From Bradyrhizobium sp. WBOS07 (GTDB taxonomy: Bacteria; Pseudomonadota; Alphaproteobacteria; Rhizobiales; Xanthobacteraceae): a stretch of DNA of 64,000 bases. Within the stretch, counting starts at the first letter, position 1, and each line of letters opens with the position of its first letter. Below the pieces are notes generated by a model. That model was not told the DNA's origin. It searched no databases and saw nothing but the letters and a program-made list of their open reading frames with translations. The stretch is from positions 2,046,001 to 2,110,000 of the forward strand of contig NZ_CP029008.1 in assembly GCF_024585165.1 (NCBI RefSeq), given 5' to 3'. Positions 52,162 to 59,955 of the stretch are shown one piece after another. The position numbers and the translations under genes are program-made.

Positions 52162-54492
52162 ATGAGCTTCCGTCCGTTCACGAGCGAGTCCTACGCGCGA
52201 GACGACCGTCCGGAAGCCTGGCGGGACGTGCTGGCTGCTGTCGGCCTGAAGCCTTCGGGTGGCCACAGCAGCTTCGACGGACACGCAAGTGCGTCGCACC
52301 GGCACGCTGCAGGCGTCGCGCTGACACGCGTGGCCGCGGGCACGCAGAGCGTCGGACCGCTGCCGCGCGCAAACGAGGACCTTCCCATCGCACTCATGCC
52401 GGTGGAGGACGGCATGGTGCTGGAATGCGCCGGCGGCCACCGCATCGTCCCCGTCGGGCACCTCGTGCTGCTGCCGCGAAGCGGCGGCTGGCGGATCGTG
52501 TTCCAGCGCGACATGCGGGCGATCGTGCTCTCGGTGACGTCGGAGGCTTTGCATGGGCGCCTGTCGGGCAGGCCCCGGTTCGGCGAGCCCCGGGTCGTTC
52601 CGCCGAGCGGCTTTGCCGACCTGTTCTCGCGCATGCTGGATGCAACCGCGCGCACGCTCGACACGCTGAGCGACACCGAATGGAATCTGGTCGCGCGTTC
52701 GCTGGTGGACCTGCTGCTGACGCTCGCGCATCAGCAGGCATCCTCGGCCGCAGATGCGGGATCGAGCGCGACGCAATCCGCGCTTCTGCACAGGATCTGC
52801 CAGACGATCGAGCATCGCCTCGACGATCCCGGTCTCGGGCCCGCGCGTGTCGCCGAGGCCGAGGGGATATCCGAGCGCTATTTGCAGAAGCTGTTCGAGA
52901 CGGTCGGGGACAATTTCACCCATTACGTTCGCGAACGCCGGCTTCAGCGTGCCTGGGCCGACCTTTCCAATCCGGCCGAGGCGCACCGGTCGATCTCGGA
53001 GATCGCCTACGCCTATGGCTTCGGCGATTCCGCGCATTTCAGCCGAGCCTTCCGCCACCGCTTCGGCCTGCCGCCGCGCGAGTTTCGCCAGCAGGAGGCG
53101 GAGCGCGCGACGGCGCATCACGGCGTTCCAGGCCAGCGCGGCTGGCCCCAGGAGGCGCTGGCACAGCTTCGCGCGCATCAGAGCGTTGAGGCGCGCAGCA
53201 GCGTCGCCTGCGCCGGTGCCGAGAAACCGGCCGCGTCGGAGCGCCGGCATCACCATCTTCCCGTCGAAGCCAGCCGCGTCCATTGGGGTTATTTCAGCCG
53301 CTCTCTACCGCCGCAGATCGAGATCGCCTCGGGCGACACCATCACCATCGAGACGCTGACGCAGCACGCCTCCGACGATCCCGAGTTGATGATCGAGGGC
53401 GATGCCGCCGCCGAAAGCGTGTTCGGCTGGACGCGGCAGCGGAAGAACGTCGACCGCCGCGGGGCAGGGCCGATGGACGCCAGCGTGTTCGGCCGTGGTG
53501 CAGGCGAGGGATTTGGCGTGCACATCTGCACCGGTCCGGTGGCTGTGAAGGACGCTCAACCCGGCGACGTGCTCGAGGTGCGCATCCTCGACATCGTGCC
53601 GCGGGCGAGCCGTCATCCCGATCATGCGGGCCGCGTGTTCGGTTCCTCGGTCGCGGCGTGGTGGGGCTATCATTACAACGAGTTTCTCGGCGGTCTTAAG
53701 CCACGCGAAGCCGTCACCATCTACGAGATATTCGACAACGCCGACGAGGCCCATGCCCGCGCCCTCTATTCCTACCGATGGGAGCCGCAGACCGATCCTT
53801 TCGGCGTCGTTCACACGACCTACGACTATCCCGGCGTTCCCGTCGCATCCGCCACGATCAAGCGTCGCCATGCCGTGCTCGACGGCATCAAGATTCCCCT
53901 GCGTCCCCATTTCGGCGTGATCGCGGTGGCACCGCGCGAGGTCGATTTCGTCGATTCCGTGCCGCCATCCTATTTCGGCGGCAATCTGGACAATTGGCGG
54001 CTGGGGAAGGGGGCAACCGTCTATCTGCCGGTTTCCGTGCCCGGCGCGCTTCTGTCGGTCGGCGATCCCCACGCCGCCCAGGGCGATGGCGAGCTCAGCG
54101 GCACGGCGATCGAATGCTCGATGACCGGCACCTTCGAGGTGATCCTGCACAAGAAGGCGGATCTTGCCGGCCGGCCTTTCGCCGATCTCTCTTATCCCCT
54201 GATCGAGACCGCCACCGATTGGGTGCTGACCGGCTTCAGTCATCCGAACTACCTCGCGGAGTTCGGCGCCCAGGGACAAAGCGAGGTCTACGCCAAGTCT
54301 TCGCTCGATCTCGCCATGAAGGATGCGTTTCGCAAGATGCGGCGCTTCCTGATGAACGTCAAAGGCCTCAGCGAGGACGAGGCCATCGCGCTGATGTCGG
54401 CCGCCGTCGATTTCGGCGTGACGCAGGTGGTCGACGGCAATTGGGGCGTGCACGCCATCCTCAGCAAGCGCCTGTTTCAAGACGCATCCTAA
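52162..54492 (+). CDS. AraC-type regulator fused to an acetamidase/formamidase
   Basis: 776 residues from ATG at 52162; GTG 52063 would add 33 residues of doubtful value. Residues 1-200 form an AraC ligand-binding-like half (SFRPFTSESYARDDRPEAWR opens it). Residues 212-311 are the AraC DNA-binding domain: two helix-turn-helix motifs, VAEAEGISERYLQKLFETVG and ISEIAYAYGFGDSAHFSRAF, then the FRHRFGLPPREFR end. A 50-residue linker leads to a full FmdA_AmdA domain (about 366-776): VHWGYFSRSLPP (His374), GDPHAAQGDGELSGTAIE (634-651), GVTQVVDGNWGVHAIL. The frame is unbroken. Both parts keep their key residues, so one protein probably regulates and hydrolyses. It lies 34 bp after the free amidase reading frame ends. 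Confidence 0.88.
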   Translation: MSFRPFTSESYARDDRPEAWRDVLAAVGLKPSGGHSSFDGHASASHRHAAGVALTRVAAGTQSVGPLPRANEDLPIALMPVEDGMVLECAGGHRIVPVGHLVLLPRSGGWRIVFQRDMRAIVLSVTSEALHGRLSGRPRFGEPRVVPPSGFADLFSRMLDATARTLDTLSDTEWNLVARSLVDLLLTLAHQQASSAADAGSSATQSALLHRICQTIEHRLDDPGLGPARVAEAEGISERYLQKLFETVGDNFTHYVRERRLQRAWADLSNPAEAHRSISEIAYAYGFGDSAHFSRAFRHRFGLPPREFRQQEAERATAHHGVPGQRGWPQEALAQLRAHQSVEARSSVACAGAEKPAASERRHHHLPVEASRVHWGYFSRSLPPQIEIASGDTITIETLTQHASDDPELMIEGDAAAESVFGWTRQRKNVDRRGAGPMDASVFGRGAGEGFGVHICTGPVAVKDAQPGDVLEVRILDIVPRASRHPDHAGRVFGSSVAAWWGYHYNEFLGGLKPREAVTIYEIFDNADEAHARALYSYRWEPQTDPFGVVHTTYDYPGVPVASATIKRRHAVLDGIKIPLRPHFGVIAVAPREVDFVDSVPPSYFGGNLDNWRLGKGATVYLPVSVPGALLSVGDPHAAQGDGELSGTAIECSMTGTFEVILHKKADLAGRPFADLSYPLIETATDWVLTGFSHPNYLAEFGAQGQSEVYAKSSLDLAMKDAFRKMRRFLMNVKGLSEDEAIALMSAAVDFGVTQVVDGNWGVHAILSKRLFQDAS

Positions 54493-54505
54493 CAAGGACA
54501 CCCAA

Positions 54506-54889
54506 GTGAAATTCCACATGATCAGCGGCGGACCGAAGCCGGTCGCGCCTTTCAGCCATGCGGTGGAAACCGATGGCTTCGTCTTCGTCACGGGCCAGAT
54601 GCCGGACACGCCGCAGGCGCCGGGCGTGCTGCCCGAGGGCATCGTCGCGCAGACCCGCGCGGTGATGGCGAATTTGAAGATCGTCTTGGCCGGTCTCGAT
54701 CTCGGCCTCGAGCATGTCGTGATGACGCGAGTTTATCTCACGCGCTTCCGGGACGACTACACGGCCATGAACGAGACCTACCGCACGTTCTTTCCGCCGG
54801 ACCGGCTCCCCGCGCGCACCTGTGTCGGGGTCACCGGGCTCGCCTATGACGCGTTGATCGAGATTGATCTGGTGTGCCGTCGGCCGTGA
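54506..54889 (+). CDS. RidA family protein
   Basis: 127 residues from GTG at 54506; AAGGA lies 7 bases upstream. YjgF/RidA fold: FSHAVETDGFVFVTGQMPDT, VMANLKIVLAGLDLGLEHVV and the catalytic-loop arginine in RLPARTCVGVTGLAYDALIE. RidA proteins hydrolyse reactive enamines/imines to keto acids and ammonia. Placed 13 bases after the AraC-amidase gene, so it is part of the same locus, possibly clearing a reactive nitrogen intermediate. Confidence 0.88.
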   Translation: MKFHMISGGPKPVAPFSHAVETDGFVFVTGQMPDTPQAPGVLPEGIVAQTRAVMANLKIVLAGLDLGLEHVVMTRVYLTRFRDDYTAMNETYRTFFPPDRLPARTCVGVTGLAYDALIEIDLVCRRP

Positions 54890-55097
54890 CGGTCGGAAGG
54901 GTGGGCCGAGAGCGTGCCCATTTGTCTCAAATTGCAATCTCTGCGGGCAGAAGATCTTGATCGGTTGTGAGTAGAGGTATCGGGGGCTTGAACGTGGGCG
55001 GCGACCGGCGCGACTAACCGGCAGAGTGCCGAGGGATCAGAGGAATGTGAACAACCGCCTCTTCCTAAAGTACTAAAATGGTGCTTTAGTGCTTTTC

Positions 55098-56252
55098 ATG
55101 AGCCAATCCTCTCGAAACGCGCCGTCCGCGCTGCGTTACCGGCTCGCCCCTGACCCGGCCGCCAAGGCCGCTCTGGAGGCGACGTTCCAGGCCTATGACC
55201 GCATGATGGAGATCCTCGACGAGGTGGCGCGGACGCATAATGTCGGCTCCAACGTCGTGCTGCTGCATGCCCACGCCTATGACCCGATCCGCAAGGCAAC
55301 CGCATTGCCGTCGCGCCTCGTGACGCTCGGCCTGCGCGACCGCAGCGACTATCGCGCGGCGCAGGGCCGCCGCCTGCCGCTCGACGACAAGCTCGCCAAG
55401 ATCAAAGGCCCGGCCACCATCTCGATTGCGACCGTGCAAGGCCGCTTCAGCGTGCCATTCGACTATGCCGGCTATGCCGAGGGCTGGGGGCAAAGCGTGC
55501 CCGCGTGCCTGGTTCGCACCGAGGACGGTTTCGAAGTCCACTACGGCGTCACGCCGAACATTCTGCCAGAGGAGGAGAACGCTATGGATAACATCGCTGC
55601 CGCTCCCGACAATTTCCTGTCCCGGGTCGGGCGCCTGATCGCCGGGATCGCTTACGACGCGATTGAGCAGGCGGAAGGCAAGAACAAGCTTGGAGTGGTC
55701 GGACAGGCCATCCGCGAGATCGAGCGCGCCGAGATCGAAGCGCGCGACGCGCTCGCTGCCGCGCGTGCCGAGGAATACCGCCTCAACGCGCGCCGCACCG
55801 AAATCGAGCGCGAGATGGCCAATCTCGCCCCCAAGATCGAAACCGCGATCGCCGATGGCCGCGACGACCTCGCGCGCGCCGGCATCGCGCGGCAGATGGA
55901 TCTGGAGGCCCAGTTCGACGTGCTCTCCCGCGCCATCGACGAGAACAACGAGAAGATCGAGCAATCTGTCACCTCGCTGCGTGCGGTGCTGTCGGCCCTC
56001 CAGGACGCCGAGCAGCGCCGCGCCGAGCTCGAAAAGAGCGAGGCGGCCGCAAGCCAGCAGGGCTCGACGTCGTCCCGCAAGCAGGGCGGCACTTCCGCCG
56101 CAGCCAAGGCCTTGCGTGCGGGCAGGGCGGTGGCCCGCGCCACCGGCGTGCCCCAGGCCATTCCGTATTCGAGCGACATCGACGAGCTCAGCACGCTCCA
56201 TCGCGACAAGGAAATTGCGGCGAGGCTGGCGCGTCTCAAGTCACGCACCTGA
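55098..56252 (+). CDS. PspA/IM30 protein with an OrfB-like N-terminal domain
   Basis: 384 residues from ATG at 55098. Residues 163-384 are a typical PspA/IM30 protein: amphipathic start (MDNIAAAPDNFLSRVGRLIA), long coiled coil (IEQAEGKNKLGVVGQAIREI onward), total 222 residues as in E. coli PspA. Residues 1-162 are not PspA. They resemble the N-terminal part of IS200/IS605 OrfB/TnpB proteins: YRLAPDPAAKAALEATF at the front and TISIATVQGRFSVPFDYAGY followed by ACLVRTEDGFEVHYGVTP, the usual beta-strand pattern before the RuvC domain. No RuvC or zinc region is present. Neither a stop nor a frameshift separates the parts. A strong internal ribosome-binding site precedes Met163. Neighbours are a YqiJ-like protein and a flotillin. 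Confidence 0.85.
   Translation: MSQSSRNAPSALRYRLAPDPAAKAALEATFQAYDRMMEILDEVARTHNVGSNVVLLHAHAYDPIRKATALPSRLVTLGLRDRSDYRAAQGRRLPLDDKLAKIKGPATISIATVQGRFSVPFDYAGYAEGWGQSVPACLVRTEDGFEVHYGVTPNILPEEENAMDNIAAAPDNFLSRVGRLIAGIAYDAIEQAEGKNKLGVVGQAIREIERAEIEARDALAAARAEEYRLNARRTEIEREMANLAPKIETAIADGRDDLARAGIARQMDLEAQFDVLSRAIDENNEKIEQSVTSLRAVLSALQDAEQRRAELEKSEAAASQQGSTSSRKQGGTSAAAKALRAGRAVARATGVPQAIPYSSDIDELSTLHRDKEIAARLARLKSRT
55570..55586 (+). promoter_or_regulatory. Internal Shine-Dalgarno and ATG at the PspA domain boundary
   Basis: AGGAGGAG at 55570-55577, six bases before the in-frame ATG at 55584. It is a near-perfect ribosome-binding site, better than that of the upstream start. Translation from it would give a 222-residue PspA of normal length, from 55584 to 56252. 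Confidence 0.7.
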
Positions 56253-56262
56253 GTGCCGTGTC

Positions 56263-56925
56263 ATGAGCGCTCTGCTCGAACACGTCATGTCGCCGGAGGT
56301 GAGGCCGTTCGCGATTGCGGCGGCCATGATCGTCATCGTCGGCTCGATCGAGGTGGTCTCGATGCTGGTCGGGGCCTCCCTGAGCGAGATGCTCGGCACC
56401 CACTTCGATTTTGGTCATCCCAGCGACAACGGCGTGATCAACGCCATCTCCTGGATCAACGTCGGCGGCGTGCCGCTCCTCATCTTCTTGCTGCTCCTGC
56501 TCGGCGCCTTCTCCATCACCGGCTTCCTGATCCAGGACGTCGCGCGGATGGTGGCCGGTCCCTTGCCGGCGACGGTCGCCTCGGTCGGGGCGGTCGTGGT
56601 CTCGGTTCCACTGGTCCGCGCCGCCAGCCGTGCCATCGCGCGGGTCATTCCCAGGGATGAAAGCTACGCCGTCGGCCTCGGCGACCTCGTCGGCCGTATC
56701 GGTGAGGTCGTTATCGGCCCGCTGGACCAGGGACCGCCCGGCCGCGTCAGCGTCACCGATGTCCATGGCAACCGCCATTTCGTTTCGGCGGTCGCGGCGC
56801 CGTCATCGGCACCTTTGCCGCAGGGAACCGCGGTCCTGCTCGTCGATCGGGCCGGCACGCGCTTCGTGGCGGTCAAGGCCGACGATGAACTCAAACCTTC
56901 CAAGCCCAGTCTAAGCAGCAGCTAG
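56263..56925 (+). CDS. YqiJ-like NfeD-type membrane protein
   Basis: 220 residues. Three transmembrane helices at about 13-35, 65-90 and 95-125 (FAIAAAMIVIVGSIEVVSML; GVPLLIFLLLLLGAFSITGF), then a soluble domain with an OB-like beta pattern (GDLVGRIGEVVIGPLDQGPP and GTAVLLVDRAGTRFVAVK). This is the YqiJ/YuaF type that is encoded beside a flotillin and anchors or regulates it. It starts 10 bases after the PspA stop; the flotillin starts 19 bases later, so all three are one operon. Confidence 0.85.
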   Translation: MSALLEHVMSPEVRPFAIAAAMIVIVGSIEVVSMLVGASLSEMLGTHFDFGHPSDNGVINAISWINVGGVPLLIFLLLLLGAFSITGFLIQDVARMVAGPLPATVASVGAVVVSVPLVRAASRAIARVIPRDESYAVGLGDLVGRIGEVVIGPLDQGPPGRVSVTDVHGNRHFVSAVAAPSSAPLPQGTAVLLVDRAGTRFVAVKADDELKPSKPSLSSS

Positions 56926-56944
56926 GTCATTATCGGAGAAAGTC

Positions 56945-58645
56945 ATGTTCGACATCGCAGTCCCGGCCTTGATCGGCGTCGCGCTGATCGTCGTCCTGGG
57001 TATCGTCTTCACCATCCTCTACAAGCGTGCCACCCGCGACGAAGCCTTCGTGCGCACCGGCCTCGGCGGCAAGAAGGTCGTGCTCGACGGCGGCGCCATG
57101 ATCCTGCCGATCTTCCACTCCTATGCCAGCGTCAACCTGAAGACGCTGCGGCTTACTGTGGAACGCAAGGAACGGGAATCCCTGATCACCAAGGACCGCC
57201 TGCGGGTCGACATCGTCGCGGAGTTCTACGTCCGCGTCCGCCCGGACGAAGAGAGCATCGCGCTGGCAAGCCAGACGCTGGGCGCGCTGACCAACGACGC
57301 CGAGGCGCTGCGCAACCAGGTCGAGGCGAAATTCGTCGACGGCCTGCGCTCGGTGGCCGCGACCATGACCATCCTGGAGCTTCAGGAGAAGCGCTCGGAC
57401 TTCGTCAAGCACGTGCAGTCCACGGTCGAATCCGACGTGAAATCGAACGGCCTCGAGCTTGAATCGGTGTCGCTGACCAAGCTGGACCAGACCGACGTCA
57501 AGTTCTTCAATCCCGAGAACTTCTTCGACGCCGAAGGCCTCACCCAGCTCAAGACAGTCACCGAAACCCGCCGCCGCGACCGCAACGCCATCGTGCGGGA
57601 CAACGAGGTGGCGATCGCGCAAAAGGACCTCGAGGCGCGGCAGCAGACCCTCGGCATCGAGCGGACCAAGAAGGAAGCCGAGCTTTCGCAGGAGCGCGAC
57701 ATCGCCAACAAGACCGCGAGCACCCGCGCCGAGGTCGCAACCGCAACCCAGACCGCGCGCCTGACCGAGGAGAACGCCCGTATCGATACCGACAGGGCGG
57801 TCGCCGAGAAGGAGGCCGGTGCCAAGCAGGTCAAGGAAACCGCGGTGATCGAATCGGATCTGGCGATCAACAAGCGCAAGACCGACGCCCAGCGCGAGAT
57901 CCAGATCGCCACGCAGGAGAACGAGATCCAGATCGCCGCCAAGAGCAAGGAGACCTCGGAAGCCGTCGCCGAAGCCAAGACCGCCGAAGCACTCGCCGTC
58001 TCCGCGGAGGAGAAGGTCGTGACGGCGCGTGCGGTCGAGGTGGCCGATCGCGCCCGTCTCACCCAGGTGCTGGCCGCGCGGACCGAGGCCGAACGCAAGT
58101 CGACCGAGCTGATCGTCGCGGCCGAGGCGGAGAAGAAGGCTTCGCTCGATCGCGCCGAGGCCGTGAAGACGCTGGCCACCGCCGAAGCCGAGTCCAACAA
58201 GATCAAGGCCGTCGGCGTCCGCGACATCGGTGAGGCCGAGGCCGCCGTCATCACCATGAAGAATGAGGCGCAGAACAAGCTCGGCAGCAACATCATCGAC
58301 TTCGAGATCGCCAAGAGGCGGATCGAGACGATGCCGTCGGCGCTGGCCGAGATGGTCAAGCCGATCGCCAACCTCAAGGACGTCCGCATCCTGCACACCG
58401 GCGGCGCGTTCGGCGGCAACGGCGCCGGCGGAGGCAATGTCGGCTTCGGCGAAGGTCTCGCCGGCGAGCTGCTCAAGGTGCACGCGCTGCGTCCGATGAT
58501 CGACGAGATCCTGCGCCAGGGCGGCTTTGCGCCCGGCGACGATCCCGTGCAGGCGCTGGTCGGCGCCGTGACCGGGAAGAGCAACGGCGCTGCCGTGCCG
58601 GTCGCTGCGCCGGCACCGGCGAAGACAAACTCCGCCGATCTATGA
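56945..58645 (+). CDS. Flotillin-family (YqiK/FloA-type) band 7 protein
   Basis: 566 residues. N-terminal membrane helix at 7-27 (ALIGVALIVVLGIVFTILYK), SPFH/band 7 domain about 30-200 (RLRVDIVAEFYVRVRPDEES), then a long Ala/Glu-rich coiled coil (about 205-460, with EIQIAAKSKETSEAVAEAKT) and the flotillin C-terminal motif ALRPMIDEILRQGGFAP. Flotillins assemble membrane microdomains; with YqiJ and PspA it probably forms a membrane-stress complex. A ribosome-binding site (CGGAGAAAG) precedes ATG. Confidence 0.92.
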   Translation: MFDIAVPALIGVALIVVLGIVFTILYKRATRDEAFVRTGLGGKKVVLDGGAMILPIFHSYASVNLKTLRLTVERKERESLITKDRLRVDIVAEFYVRVRPDEESIALASQTLGALTNDAEALRNQVEAKFVDGLRSVAATMTILELQEKRSDFVKHVQSTVESDVKSNGLELESVSLTKLDQTDVKFFNPENFFDAEGLTQLKTVTETRRRDRNAIVRDNEVAIAQKDLEARQQTLGIERTKKEAELSQERDIANKTASTRAEVATATQTARLTEENARIDTDRAVAEKEAGAKQVKETAVIESDLAINKRKTDAQREIQIATQENEIQIAAKSKETSEAVAEAKTAEALAVSAEEKVVTARAVEVADRARLTQVLAARTEAERKSTELIVAAEAEKKASLDRAEAVKTLATAEAESNKIKAVGVRDIGEAEAAVITMKNEAQNKLGSNIIDFEIAKRRIETMPSALAEMVKPIANLKDVRILHTGGAFGGNGAGGGNVGFGEGLAGELLKVHALRPMIDEILRQGGFAPGDDPVQALVGAVTGKSNGAAVPVAAPAPAKTNSADL

Positions 58646-58714
58646 ATGCCCGTTCATTGCTGCTGAGAATTCGAAACGATAGAAACAGTCCCGCGCGTCT
58701 CGCGTCGCGCAACG

Positions 58715-58765
58715 GTCCGGAGCGCAGCTCGACGGCGTATTGAACCCTTCGATCGCGCTCCGGAC
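58715..58765. repeat. 11-bp inverted repeat upstream of a secreted protein gene
   Basis: GTCCGGAGCGC at 58715-58725 and its exact complement GCGCTCCGGAC at 58755-58765, separated by 29 bases. Without a T run it is not a standard terminator; it could be an operator or a leader structure of the gene at 58841. Confidence 0.6.
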
Positions 58766-58840
58766 GTCTCGTCAGGCAACGCTTTTTGTTGCCGCGGCGC
58801 CTGCCGAGCGACCGAGACCTGTTTCGATCGGAGGATTTTC

Positions 58841-59209
58841 ATGAAGTATTTTCTGTCTGGATTGATCGCGATCGGTCTGTCGATCGCGGCCATGCCGTCG
58901 CTGGCGGCCGACGCCCGCAACGTCACCGTCGTCAACGAGACCGGCTATGCCATCAAATTCCTGGGCTTCAACGCGCCCGATGATGGCCTGGACGAGTGGG
59001 ACAACGAGCTCGAGAAGGTGTTGCAGAACCAGGCCAGCACCTATGTCGAGTTCGACGAGGACGACGAGGGCTGCATCTGGAACATCCGCGTCGATTGGCA
59101 GAGCTACGACGAGGCGGTGCTGTGGAAGAACGTCAACCTCTGCAAGATGACAGCGCTTCGGCTGCGCTACGATTCCGGCACCAGGACCACCTCGTTTCTC
59201 GCGGAATAG
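58841..59209 (+). CDS. Secreted hypothetical protein (122 residues)
   Basis: Signal peptide at 1-23 (MKYFLSGLIAIGLSIAAMPS, cleavage near LAA-DAR). The mature domain opens RNVTVVNETGYAIKFLGFNA, a beta-rich pattern, and is acidic (TYVEFDEDDEGCIWNIRVDW) with two cysteines. It resembles small Tecpr/FbpC-like or aegerolysin-like secreted beta proteins only in general shape; no family is assigned. A good ribosome-binding site (GGAGG) lies 8 bases before ATG. Single gene. Confidence 0.75.
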   Translation: MKYFLSGLIAIGLSIAAMPSLAADARNVTVVNETGYAIKFLGFNAPDDGLDEWDNELEKVLQNQASTYVEFDEDDEGCIWNIRVDWQSYDEAVLWKNVNLCKMTALRLRYDSGTRTTSFLAE

Positions 59210-59345
59210 CGGCTGCCGCTGACGGCCGGAGGAGGGGCCATCCAGACCCTTCCTCAAGGACGTTTCGGAGGACGACGAATTCGTCCTTTGCAAGCGCAAG
59301 CGGCTTTGTTATACGCAGCCGCGCGCGAGCCACTGGTTCGCCTTT

Positions 59346-59420
59346 TCCTCGGTAGCTCAGCGGTAGAGCATCCGACTGTTAATCGGATGGTCGCTGGTTC
59401 GAATCCAGCCCGGGGAGCCA
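59346..59420 (+). tRNA. tRNA-Asn (anticodon GTT)
   Basis: Acceptor TCCTCGG pairs with CCGGGGA (one G-T pair); D arm GCTC/GAGC; anticodon stem CCGA/TCGG with loop CTGTTAA, anticodon GTT; T arm GCTGG-TTCGAAT-CCAGC; encoded CCA at 59418-59420. 75 bases. Confidence 0.97.
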
Positions 59421-59637
59421 AATTTTTCCGCAAGTTCAATGAGTTGTCGTCGCGTCCTCGCGCGTTGCGCGATTTCGTTGCATTGATCTCTGAACCCTGT
59501 GCCCCCACGATTCCGGCCGGGAATTCGCGTTCAAGCAGATGTGTGGACGGGCGTCGTCGCGTCATGCGGACGGCGCCAAATCGACTCAATTGAAATCGAG
59601 CATCGACAGCTGCCGGATTTTGACGGAGCTGATTCCC

Positions 59638-59817
59638 ATGCCAGACATCCAGGTCGACCGTTCCCGAATGGCCCCCTCGATCCTGCCGGCCGACATCCCG
59701 GAGCTGAGCGACGACGAATGCCTCGCGTGTCTGGCGCGCGCGGTCGAGACGCCCGATTCGGCACGGCTGGATGAGGTCGCAGCTCTGATCGGCCGCCTCG
59801 CGGTGGCGATCGAATAA
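59638..59817 (+). CDS. Small acidic hypothetical protein (59 residues)
   Basis: ATG at 59638; GGAG lies ten bases upstream. Begins MPDIQVDRSRMAPSILPADI and continues as acidic helices (PELSDDECLACLARAVETPD) with one CLAC pair. No membrane segment. Located between tRNA-Asn and the pcm-like gene; function unknown. Confidence 0.55.
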   Translation: MPDIQVDRSRMAPSILPADIPELSDDECLACLARAVETPDSARLDEVAALIGRLAVAIE

Positions 59818-59955
59818 CCCGCTCCGGCGGCCGATGCGGTAAGATGCGGAAGCCTTGGTCCCGCGGGCGAACGGCCGTGTTGCGTTTTGGCCGTGCATGC
59901 TCCAAAGATGCCGCGAATTTCGTCCGCGGCATCGTCCGCATTGCAGGGTCCGCAA

